Shown: in pieces, positions 1 to 10,747 of the stretch | Numbering within the stretch: the stretch's first letter is position 1 | Layout: every line of letters begins with the position of its first letter | NCBI RefSeq assembly: GCF_025118155.1 | Contig: NW_026251389.1 | Location: 496,001-560,000, forward strand | DNA: 64,000 nucleotides | From: Cokeromyces recurvatus | Lineage: Eukaryota; Mucoromycota; Mucoromycetes; Mucorales; Mucoraceae | Direction: 5' to 3' | Made by a program: the position numbers and the translations under genes | The notes under the pieces: model-generated | The model's input: only the letters and a program-made list of their open reading frames with translations | What the model was told of the DNA's origin: nothing | Database searches by the model: none

Positions 1-203
1 TTGTTGATTTCAATACATGTTTGATCTACTTTATGTTGCTCAAGATATGTGTATTCTTTTCCTTGCCCTTCTGATGAAGTATGACTACTTGAGGAAATAA
101 TTTCCATTTTATGATTTATTAATTGTTCTTTTTCTTTTGCATGTCTTTTATATTGAGTTTTATAATGAGATTCACTGGCTGAAGAATAATGCTGTCGTCC
201 CAT
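1..203 (-). CDS. Unknown protein, N-terminal part only (runs off left edge)
   Basis: An open frame starts at the ATG at 203-201 (minus) and stays open to the window edge, giving 67 residues beginning MGRQHYSSASESHYKTQY. The segment is hydrophilic and rich in Ser, Lys, Glu and His, with no recognisable domain, signal peptide or membrane segment. It is divergent from the Sog2-domain gene, about 250 bases away, so the AT-rich stretch 204-451 probably holds both promoters. Because the rest of the gene lies outside the window, no function can be given. The frame is long for such AT-rich DNA, which supports it being real. Confidence 0.5.
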   Translation of the reverse strand, partial: MGRQHYSSASESHYKTQYKRHAKEKEQLINHKMEIISSSSHTSSEGQGKEYTYLEQHKVDQTCIEIN

Positions 204-451
204 CTATAAAAATCGTTTTTCCCTCAAAGTGGATAAATAAAAAATAAAATAAAAATAAAATGACGATAGCATTTTTTTTTTTTTCTTTTTTAATTTCAAA
301 AGTTTATTTTATTGGCTGAATATTCTACATAAACATGTGTGTGTATACATTTTTTTTTTATATTTTTATATATTTATATACATATCTGCATTTATAGACT
401 CCAGTTTGTTTGTCAATATTTTAAGATAAAGAGATTAACATAACACTAGAA

Positions 452-1506
452 ATGAGCAAAAACATGCAATCTCGAGATGAATCATCTTTACAGTCTACTC
501 ATTTAGTCTGTATAAATTCAGATTATATAAATACAGAAAATAATAATGTGAATTTACCCCAAGGGGAAAAGAACACCTCTTTTCATCAACATAATCAACA
601 ACAAATAACTAATACTAGGTCCAAAACAGTCGAACATATAATAGAAGCCTCTCAAACACTATTATTCACTGCTTCAACACTACAACGTACTGTAGGAAAA
701 TGTCTTGGATTTATAGGCAATGAGAATCTTAATACAGCATTTCTACCTATTACATACAAGTTAAAGTCAAACAATGAAAAGTTGACAGCGATTTTAGATG
801 TGATTGAAAAAAGATATACTCCAGAATTAAACAATGAACTTGTACATGTTACATTAAAATGCATCATGATGCTGAAGGAACTGTGTGGAGCATTAAGGAC
901 ACGATTGTCTATATTAATTCAAGGTTTAGATTCGAAATATTCCCGAAATCTGTTAGTGATTCTTTATAGTGCAACAGTAGATATTAAAGAATCTTGGGAA
1001 ATAATAAGCCCTCATTTAACTGTTGATCCCATGACTACCTTAACATCATTTGCCCAAAACAAACCAGCCACGACCATTAATGTTAAAACCCATAATGAGT
1101 TGGTTGGGTCTAATAATTCACCTCTTAGTCCACCCTTATTTTCTCCAAATACAAATGGTGACAATAGTCAATTATATACACACTTGAGACATGCTGTTAC
1201 AAGCTCATTACACGTATTGAATATGCTTAAGCAGTCTATAGAAAAAACGCTACAAGCAAATGATAATAATATTTCGTCAAATTTAGAAAAGAAATTAAAT
1301 GAACTGTTACGACAAACACAGTATGCTACTGAATTATCACATCGATTAGATAAAGATGTTGAAGCAAATATGGAAAATAATAAGGATAATATATTATTTA
1401 TTTCGACCAGAAAAGAGTTTAGTAGACGTATTTGGGAAGATACGAGTATTTATTTGAAGGTTTTATTCTCTCTATATATATATGATGATAGATTTATTTT
1501 TGGTTT

Positions 1507-1539
<33 letters not shown>

Positions 1540-1751
1540 TTATTGTAAGCGTCATGACCTTTATTAGATCTATTTCAACTGAGGAAGAATTTACTTGGCC
1601 AAAGCCTATTAAGCAGGGATGTCTTTATGTCACTCGAATGACAGCTGAAGTAGCAAAACTATGGAATAATGTCAGTACTTTTGCAAAAGATGGCTTCATA
1701 TTAGAGAAGCAAGAAAGAAGTTCAAGTATTTCCGAGCAATCACCCAACTAA
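452..1751 (+). CDS. Sog2-domain protein (RAM signalling pathway), no LRR
   Basis: Exons 452-1459 and 1539-1751 join in phase 0 across a 79-nt intron (gttttatt...ttttttag) to give 406 residues. From about residue 60 to the end the protein resembles the C-terminal domain of fungal Sog2, including the late stretch IWEDTSIYLK-VIVSVMTFIRS and the terminal TRMTAEVAKLWNNVSTF helix. Sog2 is the leucine-rich-repeat partner of the NDR kinase module (RAM network) controlling polarity and cell separation. Known fungal Sog2 proteins carry an N-terminal LRR array; here the first 60 residues are a low-complexity Gln/Asn/Ser segment and no LRR is visible in the upstream sequence. The protein is therefore either a short paralogue or one whose LRR half was split off. 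Family call from remembered patterns; no alignment was run. Confidence 0.65.
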
Positions 1752-1948
1752 TGATAACTTATATACCCATCATAGATGCATATTTATCATCATTTTTCTT
1801 TAATTGAAAAAAAGAAAAAAAAAAATAGCGATAATTAAAAGTCTATTTTTTTTTTATATAAACATGTTTATTTTTTTCTAATTTCTTTTTTATTTTTATT
1901 TTTTATTTATTTATTTATTTTTTTCGGAAGCAAGAAAATGAAATTATA

Positions 1949-2563
1949 ATGTCATTAACATTCATTCGAACTTTTCATCATAAACGAATACCAAATTATG
2001 ATGGTTATTGGACCCAAATTCTTAATCGAGCTATAAATTCTTCCAAAAATGAAGAAAAAACTACAAGGGAGCCAATATCTATACCATTCACTGTAATCGA
2101 ATCAGCACCAGCACCAATTACGTCTGCTGTAAAAAGGAAACCAGCCTTTGTTTATTTGAAAGGAAAGCCTATAGAACTTCCTGAAAAGCCAAATGCTCCT
2201 GATAATTGTTGTATGAGGTAGTAATAGTCTATAAAATCATTTTGTGAGTGCAGGACTCTAATTACTTTTTTTTTAAAAAAATAAATAGTGGTTGTGCCCA
2301 CTGGTAAATATGTAATCTTTATAATAATAGCTTTATTTTTTTTCTAAAAAAAAAACAATTAAAGTGTATGGGATATATATCAAGAAGATATGGATGAATA
2401 TATACAAAAGAAAAAAGGATTGAGAAACAAATTTATAGAAGCAGGAGAGACATTACCTAAAGAACTAGAATCGACAAATAATATAGACGTTATGGATGAA
2501 ATGGATCCAACTATGAAAGCTTTCTTAGAAATGGAAAGAAAACTAAAGAATAAAAATTTTTAG
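1949..2563 (+). CDS. Oxidoreductase-like domain protein (OXLD1/Oxidored-like family)
   Basis: Three exons, 1949-2217, 2289-2303 and 2365-2563, join in phase to 160 residues. The middle exon is only 15 nt. Splicing creates the family signature PDNCCMSGCAHCVWDIYQE at about residues 82-100: CC split by M-S-G from a CxxC-V-W-D motif, typical of the 'oxidoreductase-like' N-terminal domain found in fungal mitochondrial proteins and animal OXLD1. The exact reconstruction of this motif validates both introns. The C-terminus ends in an acidic helix (MDEMDPTMKAFLEMERK). The N-terminus (MSLTFIRTFHHKRIPNY) is basic and aromatic, compatible with mitochondrial import. The molecular function of the family is not established. 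Confidence 0.8.
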
Positions 2564-3074
2564 ATATATAAAAGTTATATATATAAATGTATGTATTTAT
2601 AGAGAGTAAGAGGTAGAAGAGAAGGAATAAATTATATATATATGTATATATACACCTTTTGCCAATATGATGTCGCATAAATAAAGTATTGTACTTTTTT
2701 TTTTTCAAATAAATATTGCAGTCAGTATTTTCACACATTATCGGTTTAACCATGGTAGTGAAGTTGACCAAGAAAGTGGGTTTGAGACTAGTAACTGACT
2801 ATGATTATTAAGGGAAAATGACTGAATTTCGCTTTGAAGACTAGAAATGGACTGAAAGTGAACTGAAATGGGCCAAAGACTTGTAATGAACTAACATTTA
2901 CATTGTGTGATATTTCATAAAATATCAAATTTATAATTTTTTTTTTCTGACATTAATTTTAATGCCTAAAATGGTATATAATTAGCTGAAGGCCAACGGT
3001 AGTCATAGACAACACATATATATATTATATTATGCTATTACATCATCCTCATTTTATGATTTAATAAGGGGAAA

Positions 3075-3232
3075 ATCATATAAATCATATAAGTTATATA
3101 AGTTATATAAGTTATATAAGCCATATAAATCATATAAATCATATAAATCATATAAATCATATAAATCATATAAATCATATAAATCATATAAATTATGCAA
3201 GTCACATAAATCATATAAATCATATATAATAG
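3075..3232. repeat. 9-bp minisatellite, unit ATAAATCAT
   Basis: About 17 head-to-tail copies of a 9-bp unit, mostly ATAAATCAT with ATAAGTTAT variants at the left end. A multiple-of-three unit gives artificial open frames such as a Met-Ile-Tyr repeat on the minus strand, which should not be read as a gene. Confidence 0.9.
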
Positions 3233-3835
3233 AACTTGAACATTTGCTAAGATTTAGATTGAATCAGATCAGATTAGATCATTTATTGACAACTCATTTC
3301 AAGTAATGGAGTGTAATTATGACTCAAACATCTAGATTTTTTATTTTTATTGTCATTTTCTCTTTTATTATATATAATATTATATTGGTTCCTTATTGTT
3401 CCTGAATTATTTTAGTACCCTCTAGATTATATAATTTAATTTGCTTGTATCAGCACTGTCAAGACAAGATTGAAATACCGCACATATAATTTAAAAAAGA
3501 AGTCAATCAATCCATACATACACATGTGTATTATTTATTCTCTCATAATATCAATAATGTAAGGAGTGTTTGTATACGTCATCTTTTCTTATCTTTATTT
3601 GTTGTTTATCTCTACTTTTTTTTTCTCTTTTGTTTTTTTTCCATAACCCCAGTTATTTAAAGGGTATTTCTTTTAGCTTTATATCTTTCAACTATACATG
3701 TAAAAGATGGTATATACAGATATAATACATAAAATGAAACGATAGAGGTATTATATAAAATAAAATAAAATAAAACAAAAGGGAACAGAGTGAAATAAAA
3801 GATAAAATGTACTTACGCCTATTTATTTCAAATAT

Positions 3836-3895
3836 GTATAGACATATATATAGACATATATATATAGACATATATATATAGACATATATACTATA
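3836..3895. repeat. Short tandem repeat, unit of about 12-14 bp (AGACATATATAT)
   Basis: Four successive copies of AGACATATATATAT-type units are directly visible. Nothing suggests a function. Confidence 0.8.
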
Positions 3896-4737
3896 GATTA
3901 GTCTTCTGGCTTCTTCTTTTATATTGATGCTAATGCTAAAGGTTTATTATGTCTTCTATTTCATGGTAATCCTATATTAACTGTTTTAAAACACACTATA
4001 TACTATCTACTCACCATTAAATTGTTATTACTACTACTAGAATACAGCAATATTATCCTTGTTATATCTTCCTGATGCTTATCTCTTCTTATATATACGT
4101 TACTCTAATCAAGTATTTAATATATATATACATATATATATTTATCCATGTGTACAAATAGACATAGCTCTCAAAAAATCCTAGCGCTTATCTTGTGGCA
4201 TACAATATTAGATCCGTTCCTTTCCAACTACAAATGGTATGCAAGCTTTTTGTAATTTTAGAGATTGCCTAGGGGTAGCATCCACCTTCTTAACTACTGC
4301 TTGAATCATGTTTTCCACCAAAGATGATATGGGGCATCCCCCCAGACGAACGTAACGGAAAAAAAAATTCAGTGAAAAAAAAAAAAAAAAAAAAAAAAAT
4401 TAGTAGGTATATTGGTGCAGTGGAGTAGAATAAAGTAAGTAACTATCAAAAAATACAATTTCCTCAATTCTCTGGGGGGGATAAAAGGAGTTGAGCACGA
4501 AAGCTCTGTCGATTAGGATAAAAGCATATCATATATATATATATATGTATGCCGCAAGCCGCTAACAAACTCTGAATTACAAGAAGTCCACTGTGTATCA
4601 TTTAGCAAAAAGGCCTTTACATCACTCATACTTTAGACAACAGGTTTTTTCTTTTTTATCAGGTTCGTTTATATTTTATATCTTTATATCTTTTACTAAA
4701 GTCTATAAATGATGAGGGAAAAAAAATGAAATACTAC

Positions 4738-4925
4738 TGCTGCTGCTACTTCTATTGAACTGCTACTACTATTGAATTGCTACTTCCATTGGTTTGCTAC
4801 TTCTATTAAACTACTGCTTCTATTAAACTACTGCTTCTATTGAAACTACTACTTCTATTGAACTACTACTTCTATTAAACTACTACTTCTATTAAACTAC
4901 TACTTCTATTAAACTACTACTTCTA
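4738..4925. repeat. 17-bp minisatellite, unit CTACTACTTCTATTAAA
   Basis: About eleven tandem copies of a 17-bp unit. The last four are nearly identical and the first few are diverged, which suggests growth from the right end. A 17-bp period shifts frame every copy, so it is not coding. Confidence 0.85.
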
Positions 4926-5744
4926 TAATATTTTGTTCAAAATAAATTAAGCTTATAAAAATCGTTCTTGAATTATCTTTATCAATATACTCATACATAA
5001 TAATATAATCATAATAAAGACTTCTTACATACTGTCTTTCCTTTCACTTAATATAATTAAATTCATCAATCTTCTTAGTTCAAATAGTAAATTTAAAGTA
5101 AAGATGAGTTACGAAAAGATCAATATTAGTTTAAATTTATTAAACTACTTTTAAGCACTTTTCAAAAGACTAAGTATCCGCCCCAAATTTAATTTAATAT
5201 AGAAGGAAGGAAGAAGGAAGAGGAGAAAAAATAAAGGAAAAAGGAAGGGAGGTAGATTGAGAGAGAGAAAATGGAATAAGATTTTGTGCCAATTTTTAGT
5301 CTTTTTTGTACTAACTATTTCTCGATTTATAAGCCAAGCCAAATTTATTTTCTAACTATGATCCATTTTTTTTAGGAAATAGTGTATGGTAATTTAGCAA
5401 CCGCAACCGCAACCGTAACCGTAGCTTCAGTCACAATTATATAACTTGGCAATTATAGTAACATGAGTGTGATACGTCTGCAAATTTAGGGACTAGTTAT
5501 TGGCTGGAAGTTAATAAAGATTTTATGGGTTATCTTTATTGAAGTTATAATTGTGATCTATATAGTTTTTACTATTTAATCATAAAATTGCTAGAAGGTT
5601 CCTGAAGTGTGCTTATAACGAAGTTTCTAACAAAATGAAAGTTCTAGTATGTTTACAAGACATAAGGTGGATACCAATCTTTTCTTTTACCATCTTGTAT
5701 CTTAATTTTTTTAGGAGGCAGAGGTACTCTCATAGTAATACTAA

Positions 5745-6130
5745 TAACACTGTGATATTTCTTGTAAAATATCAAATAATATAAGAATAATATAAAGATA
5801 AAATAGTCAACGTGACCGAATAATAGTTCATTTTATTTATGAATTAAATTGATGGGGGTATTTATAAGAATTGTTAAAGAGGCTTTAGATAAGATGTGAA
5901 TCAGAAAAGTGTTAGTTACGACCGAATAAGATATGTTGTAGATAATGAAGTGTTAGAAGTTTTAAAATTATTTGATAAAGTGGATCAAGAGAGTTTCAGA
6001 AGAATCTAGGTAGAACTCCTTGAATAAATTTATGATACATATATTTAATCAAGAAACATGACGTTATAAATCAGCTCATGACAATTACATTGAAAAGCGT
6101 ATAATATGGACCCGATAACAGTGAAAACCA
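5745..6130 (+). repeat. Old dispersed repeat, copy A
   Basis: This segment shares clear similarity, by eye, with the reverse complement of about 27280-27665. Shared runs include ATTTATAAGAATTGTTAAAG, AATGAAGTGTTAGA and the TATAA(A/G)TCAGCT block near the far end. Both copies begin with a small palindromic stretch of the type GATATTTC...AAATATCAAAT; a lone copy of that start occurs near 2908-2935. The two copies are well diverged and have no long open frame, so this is probably a decayed non-autonomous transposon. Confidence 0.7.
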
Positions 6131-6956
6131 CACACAAAAAGGACCCGATGTCATAGTTGTAAGGTTCGTAACTTAATTCAATAAGATAGATAGTCATAAT
6201 AAAACATATAGTGCGCTTCTGTCTCTACACATATTAAGTATATTTACCCTTGTATAGAAAAAATAACTAATAAAAGTCTTACATCTAAAAAAATATATCT
6301 CTTCTATTATTGTTATTGTGAATATAAATTTATGAAAATAACTTTACAAGTCAAGCTGTGGATAAGCTAAGGAATAATGCAAAAATGCGTAATAATTGAT
6401 TTCACTCAAAGTGCATGTATTAGGTTATAAAAACAAATATATACATACAAAAGACATGGATATATGACTATAATGATTCTTGATGTTATAATCATTCTCT
6501 GTCTATCATTATATTATCAAATACAATTTGTTATATTTTTATCTTATTATTATTCACAATAGATATAAATGCTCTCACATTATTCACCTTCATTTTAAAA
6601 TTTAACTTATCGCCTAACCTTTATCTCAATAAAACTATTATTAACAAGTCTCAACGTACTTTTTGTCTTTTTTATTTTATTTTATTTTTATTTTATTATT
6701 CTATTCTATTTTAATTACCTGTAAACTACAACAAGTAACCAATCTCTATTTGGCATCTAAGGTACGTACAACCTCAATTCAGCCAAATTAAACGTCAGCG
6801 TACAAGGTTATTGGATACAATTTGTTTCTTCAGGTACCATGCCTTAACATAATTAGTTTAATCTTCTTCTTTTGATAGAATTTACTGCAACATTCTAAAA
6901 GATTAGGGTGAAAACATAATAAGCAATAGTTGTTAATAATCTAATGTTGACGATAC

Positions 6957-7001
<45 letters not shown>

Positions 7002-7255
7002 AGTTAGATTCTTGAAATAATAATAATAATAATACTCTTCTTTCACAGTAAGAAAGAATCAGGACGCATGTTTTATAAATTTTGGTTTTTAAAATAATAA
7101 GCCTCAAATCAAAGAAAAAAAAAACAATTTAAATTTTAAGGCGCAATTGTGCACCATAATGATTAAGTGACGTTTTGTTGCACAGAAATAAATATCATCG
7201 TCTTTTATACTTTCTTTTTTGTTTTCGTCTTTTTTTTTTCTATTATACTACTATA

Positions 7256-9310
7256 ATGCATTTTATAGGAGAAGCGTGTTATAGAAGAGTATGTTTATCA
7301 CTCTATATATATATACGACAATATGCAAAATAATAATAATAATTAAACAATGTAATCATTAAATGCGTATCTGCTTTATATTCTACATTATATAGCCCTT
7401 GGAACCTAGAATTTTGGCATATAGTCGAGGGAGTACTGCAATCACTATGGGTTTATTATTTTTAGCTTTCTGCGAGTATCTAATAAGTCAAGTATGTTAA
7501 TTATCATATATATATATATATACGCATATGTAGTTATTATTCCAAGCTAAAATATGTTAGATATATAATGATAGCCCTTTAATACAAATATCTTCTGAAC
7601 AAATAAAAACGGATATAGAGACTCCAGATATTGAAATATGTGTACAAAATTCTACGATACGTATCGTTAAATGTAGTGCGATGTATTACAACTGGACAGT
7701 TATGGATATTCCAGATTGCTGGGAAAATTTTTTTTATCCTGGTTTGAATAATGGAGATCAAACCAAATGCTACTTATTTACAACTAACAATGAATTCCGT
7801 ATGGCTCCTGGCCTTAGTCCTGACCATAGAAATGGTTTGCGAAGGTTAGATTTTTATTGGAATATTGATAATATTTCTAATATAAGTTATGCAACCATTA
7901 CTGTGCCAGCTATTGCTGTTCAACTTTACGATCATCGTTTTTCTACCTGGGCACCGGAGACTATCGGTGATACGGCTGTAGAGGTAGACTAGAATTTACC
8001 AAAGTTGAAAGTGCTTATAAACTTATATTATTATCAATATTAATATAAACTAGAAAGAGAAGCTTGCTAGTATTCAACTGGGATCATCAAGGGCAACATC
8101 TTTTCTAAACCATTCGTCGAGTATTTTTTATTATGTTGAAAAGTATCGAGCAATAAAGCACCGTGATGCTGCTTCTATTTTGGGCTTAGTAAGTTTATTA
8201 TGAAATTAATAAATATGAATATATGAATGACTTTTATATGATAGAAACGAAATTATGTAGATATCTTTACCCTTGTCAATTTTCAGCATAATTGGCCGCT
8301 TCAAGCTAATCTTTCTTCTACTTTTGATAGAGATGTAAGTGTATATATTATTATTATTAAATCAAAAGTCCATTCAAATAGGTGAGTAGAATATATATTA
8401 ACTTACTCTTTTTTTTTTCTTTTTCTATTAGCTGTATCATGGAGTCTTTTCTGTACAGCTAGCACGGAGTACAATTGAAATTAAGGTAATAACGATTATA
8501 TATACAAATATATATTTTTCTAAAAAAAATAGCTTTCAAATATAGACAGAAATTAGACAACATACTGTACTTGCTGCTATAGCCTTAGCTGGTGGTTGTT
8601 ATGGTGTATTTACAACCATTTATATCTTATTATTCGGTATGACAAGATTAACACCATGGGGTCTTGTGCACCATATACCTGCTCTGATTAGTAATAAAAA
8701 TCAACAACACATGGATACAACCGATGAAGAATCAAACATAGATAAAAGTAATCAAGATACACAACAAGCCTCACATGTTAAGAAGAATAAGCGTACTATA
8801 ACTATACCATGGTTTTTCCGTAGACATATTAATGAAAATAAAACATTTACATTTCATAAACATGGCGACGCTTTCATCAAGAAAATGATGATTCAACAGC
8901 GAGGAACAGAAGAAAGGCATTCTTTAGATAATCTAAAAAAGGATGGATCCAAATATTCACCAGAAATATCACTGTTACACGCAAAGAAAGATTCTGATAT
9001 CTTATCTGATGCGAGCAGTAGAAGTGATAAAATAGAAGAATGCAGACCATCAAAATTCAATAAAGTAACATCATCCGTTAGTACTTCTTTCAATACGAAT
9101 CAGGATCCAGCTGAAATTATTAACCAATTATATATACAAAAAGATAAATCAAGCAGGCTTGAAGCAATATCAAATGAATTATCAAACCGTGTTGAAGAAC
9201 TAGAGATAATATTAAAAGAATACTTTATTAACACGACTTATTTGGATCAAATAAGAAGACGTACATCTATACTTCCTGTTAACAATGAAGAAAATAACAA
9301 TTCATCATGA
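7256..9310 (+). CDS. Unknown two-pass membrane protein with coiled-coil tail
   Basis: Seven exons join in phase: 7256-7288, 7396-7491, 7561-7983, 8054-8188, 8287-8334, 8432-8485 and 8546-9310, giving 517 residues. Donors are mostly gtatgt or gtaagt, and all but the first few junctions are phase 0. A first membrane segment lies at about residues 25-43 (AITMGLLFLAFCEYLI). Then comes a roughly 220-residue loop with Cys residues and N-glycosylation motifs (NST, NIS), a second membrane segment at about 269-295 (HTVLAAIALAGGCYGVF), and a hydrophilic tail ending in a short coiled coil (about residues 465-500). The likely topology is N-terminus in, loop outside or luminal, tail cytosolic. I do not recognise a characterised family; it may be a Mucoromycota-type membrane protein. 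The exact start is the first ATG giving a consistent frame. Confidence 0.7.
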
Positions 9311-9330
9311 TAAATTCTATATATAAACAA

Positions 9331-9371
<41 letters not shown>

Positions 9372-10747
9372 TATACATATACATAAATACCTATTTGTTA
9401 TAGTTGTCAGTACTAAAAATGTAGTGACTATCTCATAATATCTTCATATTATATCTAATAATAAAAATGATCAAGATCAACAAACTCTATGTGGGTAATA
9501 TTGAAGCTATTAGTTATTTCCTTGATCTAATTAATTATAACTTCGCAGACTACTGAGTTATCTAGCTTCCTGTACTTTATGTGTAGAGGGCACAATAATT
9601 CTTCTATGTATTTTCCAGCAAAAGATATTATAACAGTACTTTTTTTTTTATTGGCACTAATATTTTCGAGTTGCATAATGATAGTTAATTGTTCTTATTT
9701 ATGATTTATTTAGAGCTGCTTTTTATCTTTTTAGTTAACTCCTGTAGCTCTCATATAAATCAATCATTATTACTAAACTAACACTACTGCAGTACTTTAT
9801 TGGTAAAGTAATGCTAACTATAATAATTCTATCGAACAAATCTTTGGTCATTAGTATGTCTTTTTCACTTTATTTGTAGTTAATTCTCCTTAAATTATGT
9901 CTCAAAACCTAATAGTAGAATAGTACTAGTACTAAAAAAAAAAAAAAAAAGAATTGTCTTTATCATTAAAGACCCTATCGATCAATATCTACTATTGCTC
10001 CTTTATAAGATATAAGTGTACGTATTAATACCATATCTTGAAATAAATAGACTCCATGAGTTTGACATCTATGTAAATATTGTAAATTCAATTATCACTG
10101 TAATTTGAAATCTATACACCGTCCATTATTCTTCTATTATTGCTTCTAAATCATTATTAAATAATGTTTAAACTTATTAATGTCAACTCGAGTAAAAATA
10201 CCCTTGAAATAAAAGCTTTTTTTTTTTTTTTTTTTTTTTTTAAATACGCTCATCAAATTTCTTTTATAATAAGAATACACATGTATTGCTTTTAACCAAT
10301 AGGGAACGTTAAGCAGCTCAAGTATCAAGAAATTAAAAATATTTTATACACGTTCCCTTCCATCCTGAGTTATTTTGCTACAGAAAAAAAAAAAACTATG
10401 ATATAATTAGGTAAATTACTATCTGTCAAAATTGAAACAATTACTTTTATTTACTTTAATAATGAAGCTTACTACTTTATTATCGATGATGTAAAAACAC
10501 TTTAAAGAAAAAAAAATAAATGAAATAACAGAGTCTTTATTTAAGTCGTTTTGTTTATCAAAATAGTAGCATTAATTCTTATTTCATCATTATTATAATA
10601 TTAGAAGCCTTTTTTTGTTTTTTTTTGAAACCTGATCGAATTTAATTCCCTGATTTTCAAAAACAGTAACATGCAAAATGAAGTGAATATTTTACATTTA
10701 ATTTTTTTTTTCTATATTTTCTTTTTATTTCCCTTTATTATAATATA
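9311..10747. other. Intergenic, no gene seen
   Basis: AT-rich spacer between two plus-strand genes. It has a TA/CATA microsatellite just after 9335, A and T homopolymers near 9933 and 10216-10241, and otherwise no structure I can interpret. The last 100 bases are T-rich and lead into the ARMC8 start codon. Confidence 0.5.

Larger units (their letters stand above)
2564..7255. other. Gene-free AT-rich region with repeats
   Basis: I see no convincing gene in this 4.7 kb. It holds a 9-bp minisatellite (about 3075-3232), a 12-bp one (about 3836-3895), a 17-bp one (about 4738-4925), poly(A) tracts at 4377-4400 and 6961-6998, and one copy of an old dispersed repeat (about 5745-6130). A short minus-strand open stretch near 4210-4340 looks somewhat protein-like but has neither a splice acceptor nor a long frame. 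Confidence 0.5.

Noticed and set aside
3038..3223. 61-residue Met-Ile-Tyr-rich frame, minus strand
   Set aside because: Produced entirely by the 9-bp minisatellite, whose length is a multiple of three.
4215..4340. Minus-strand stretch MIQAVVKKVDATPRQSLKLQ...GKERI
   Set aside because: Looks protein-like for about 40 codons, but there is no splice acceptor or upstream exon and no family match; it may be a relic.
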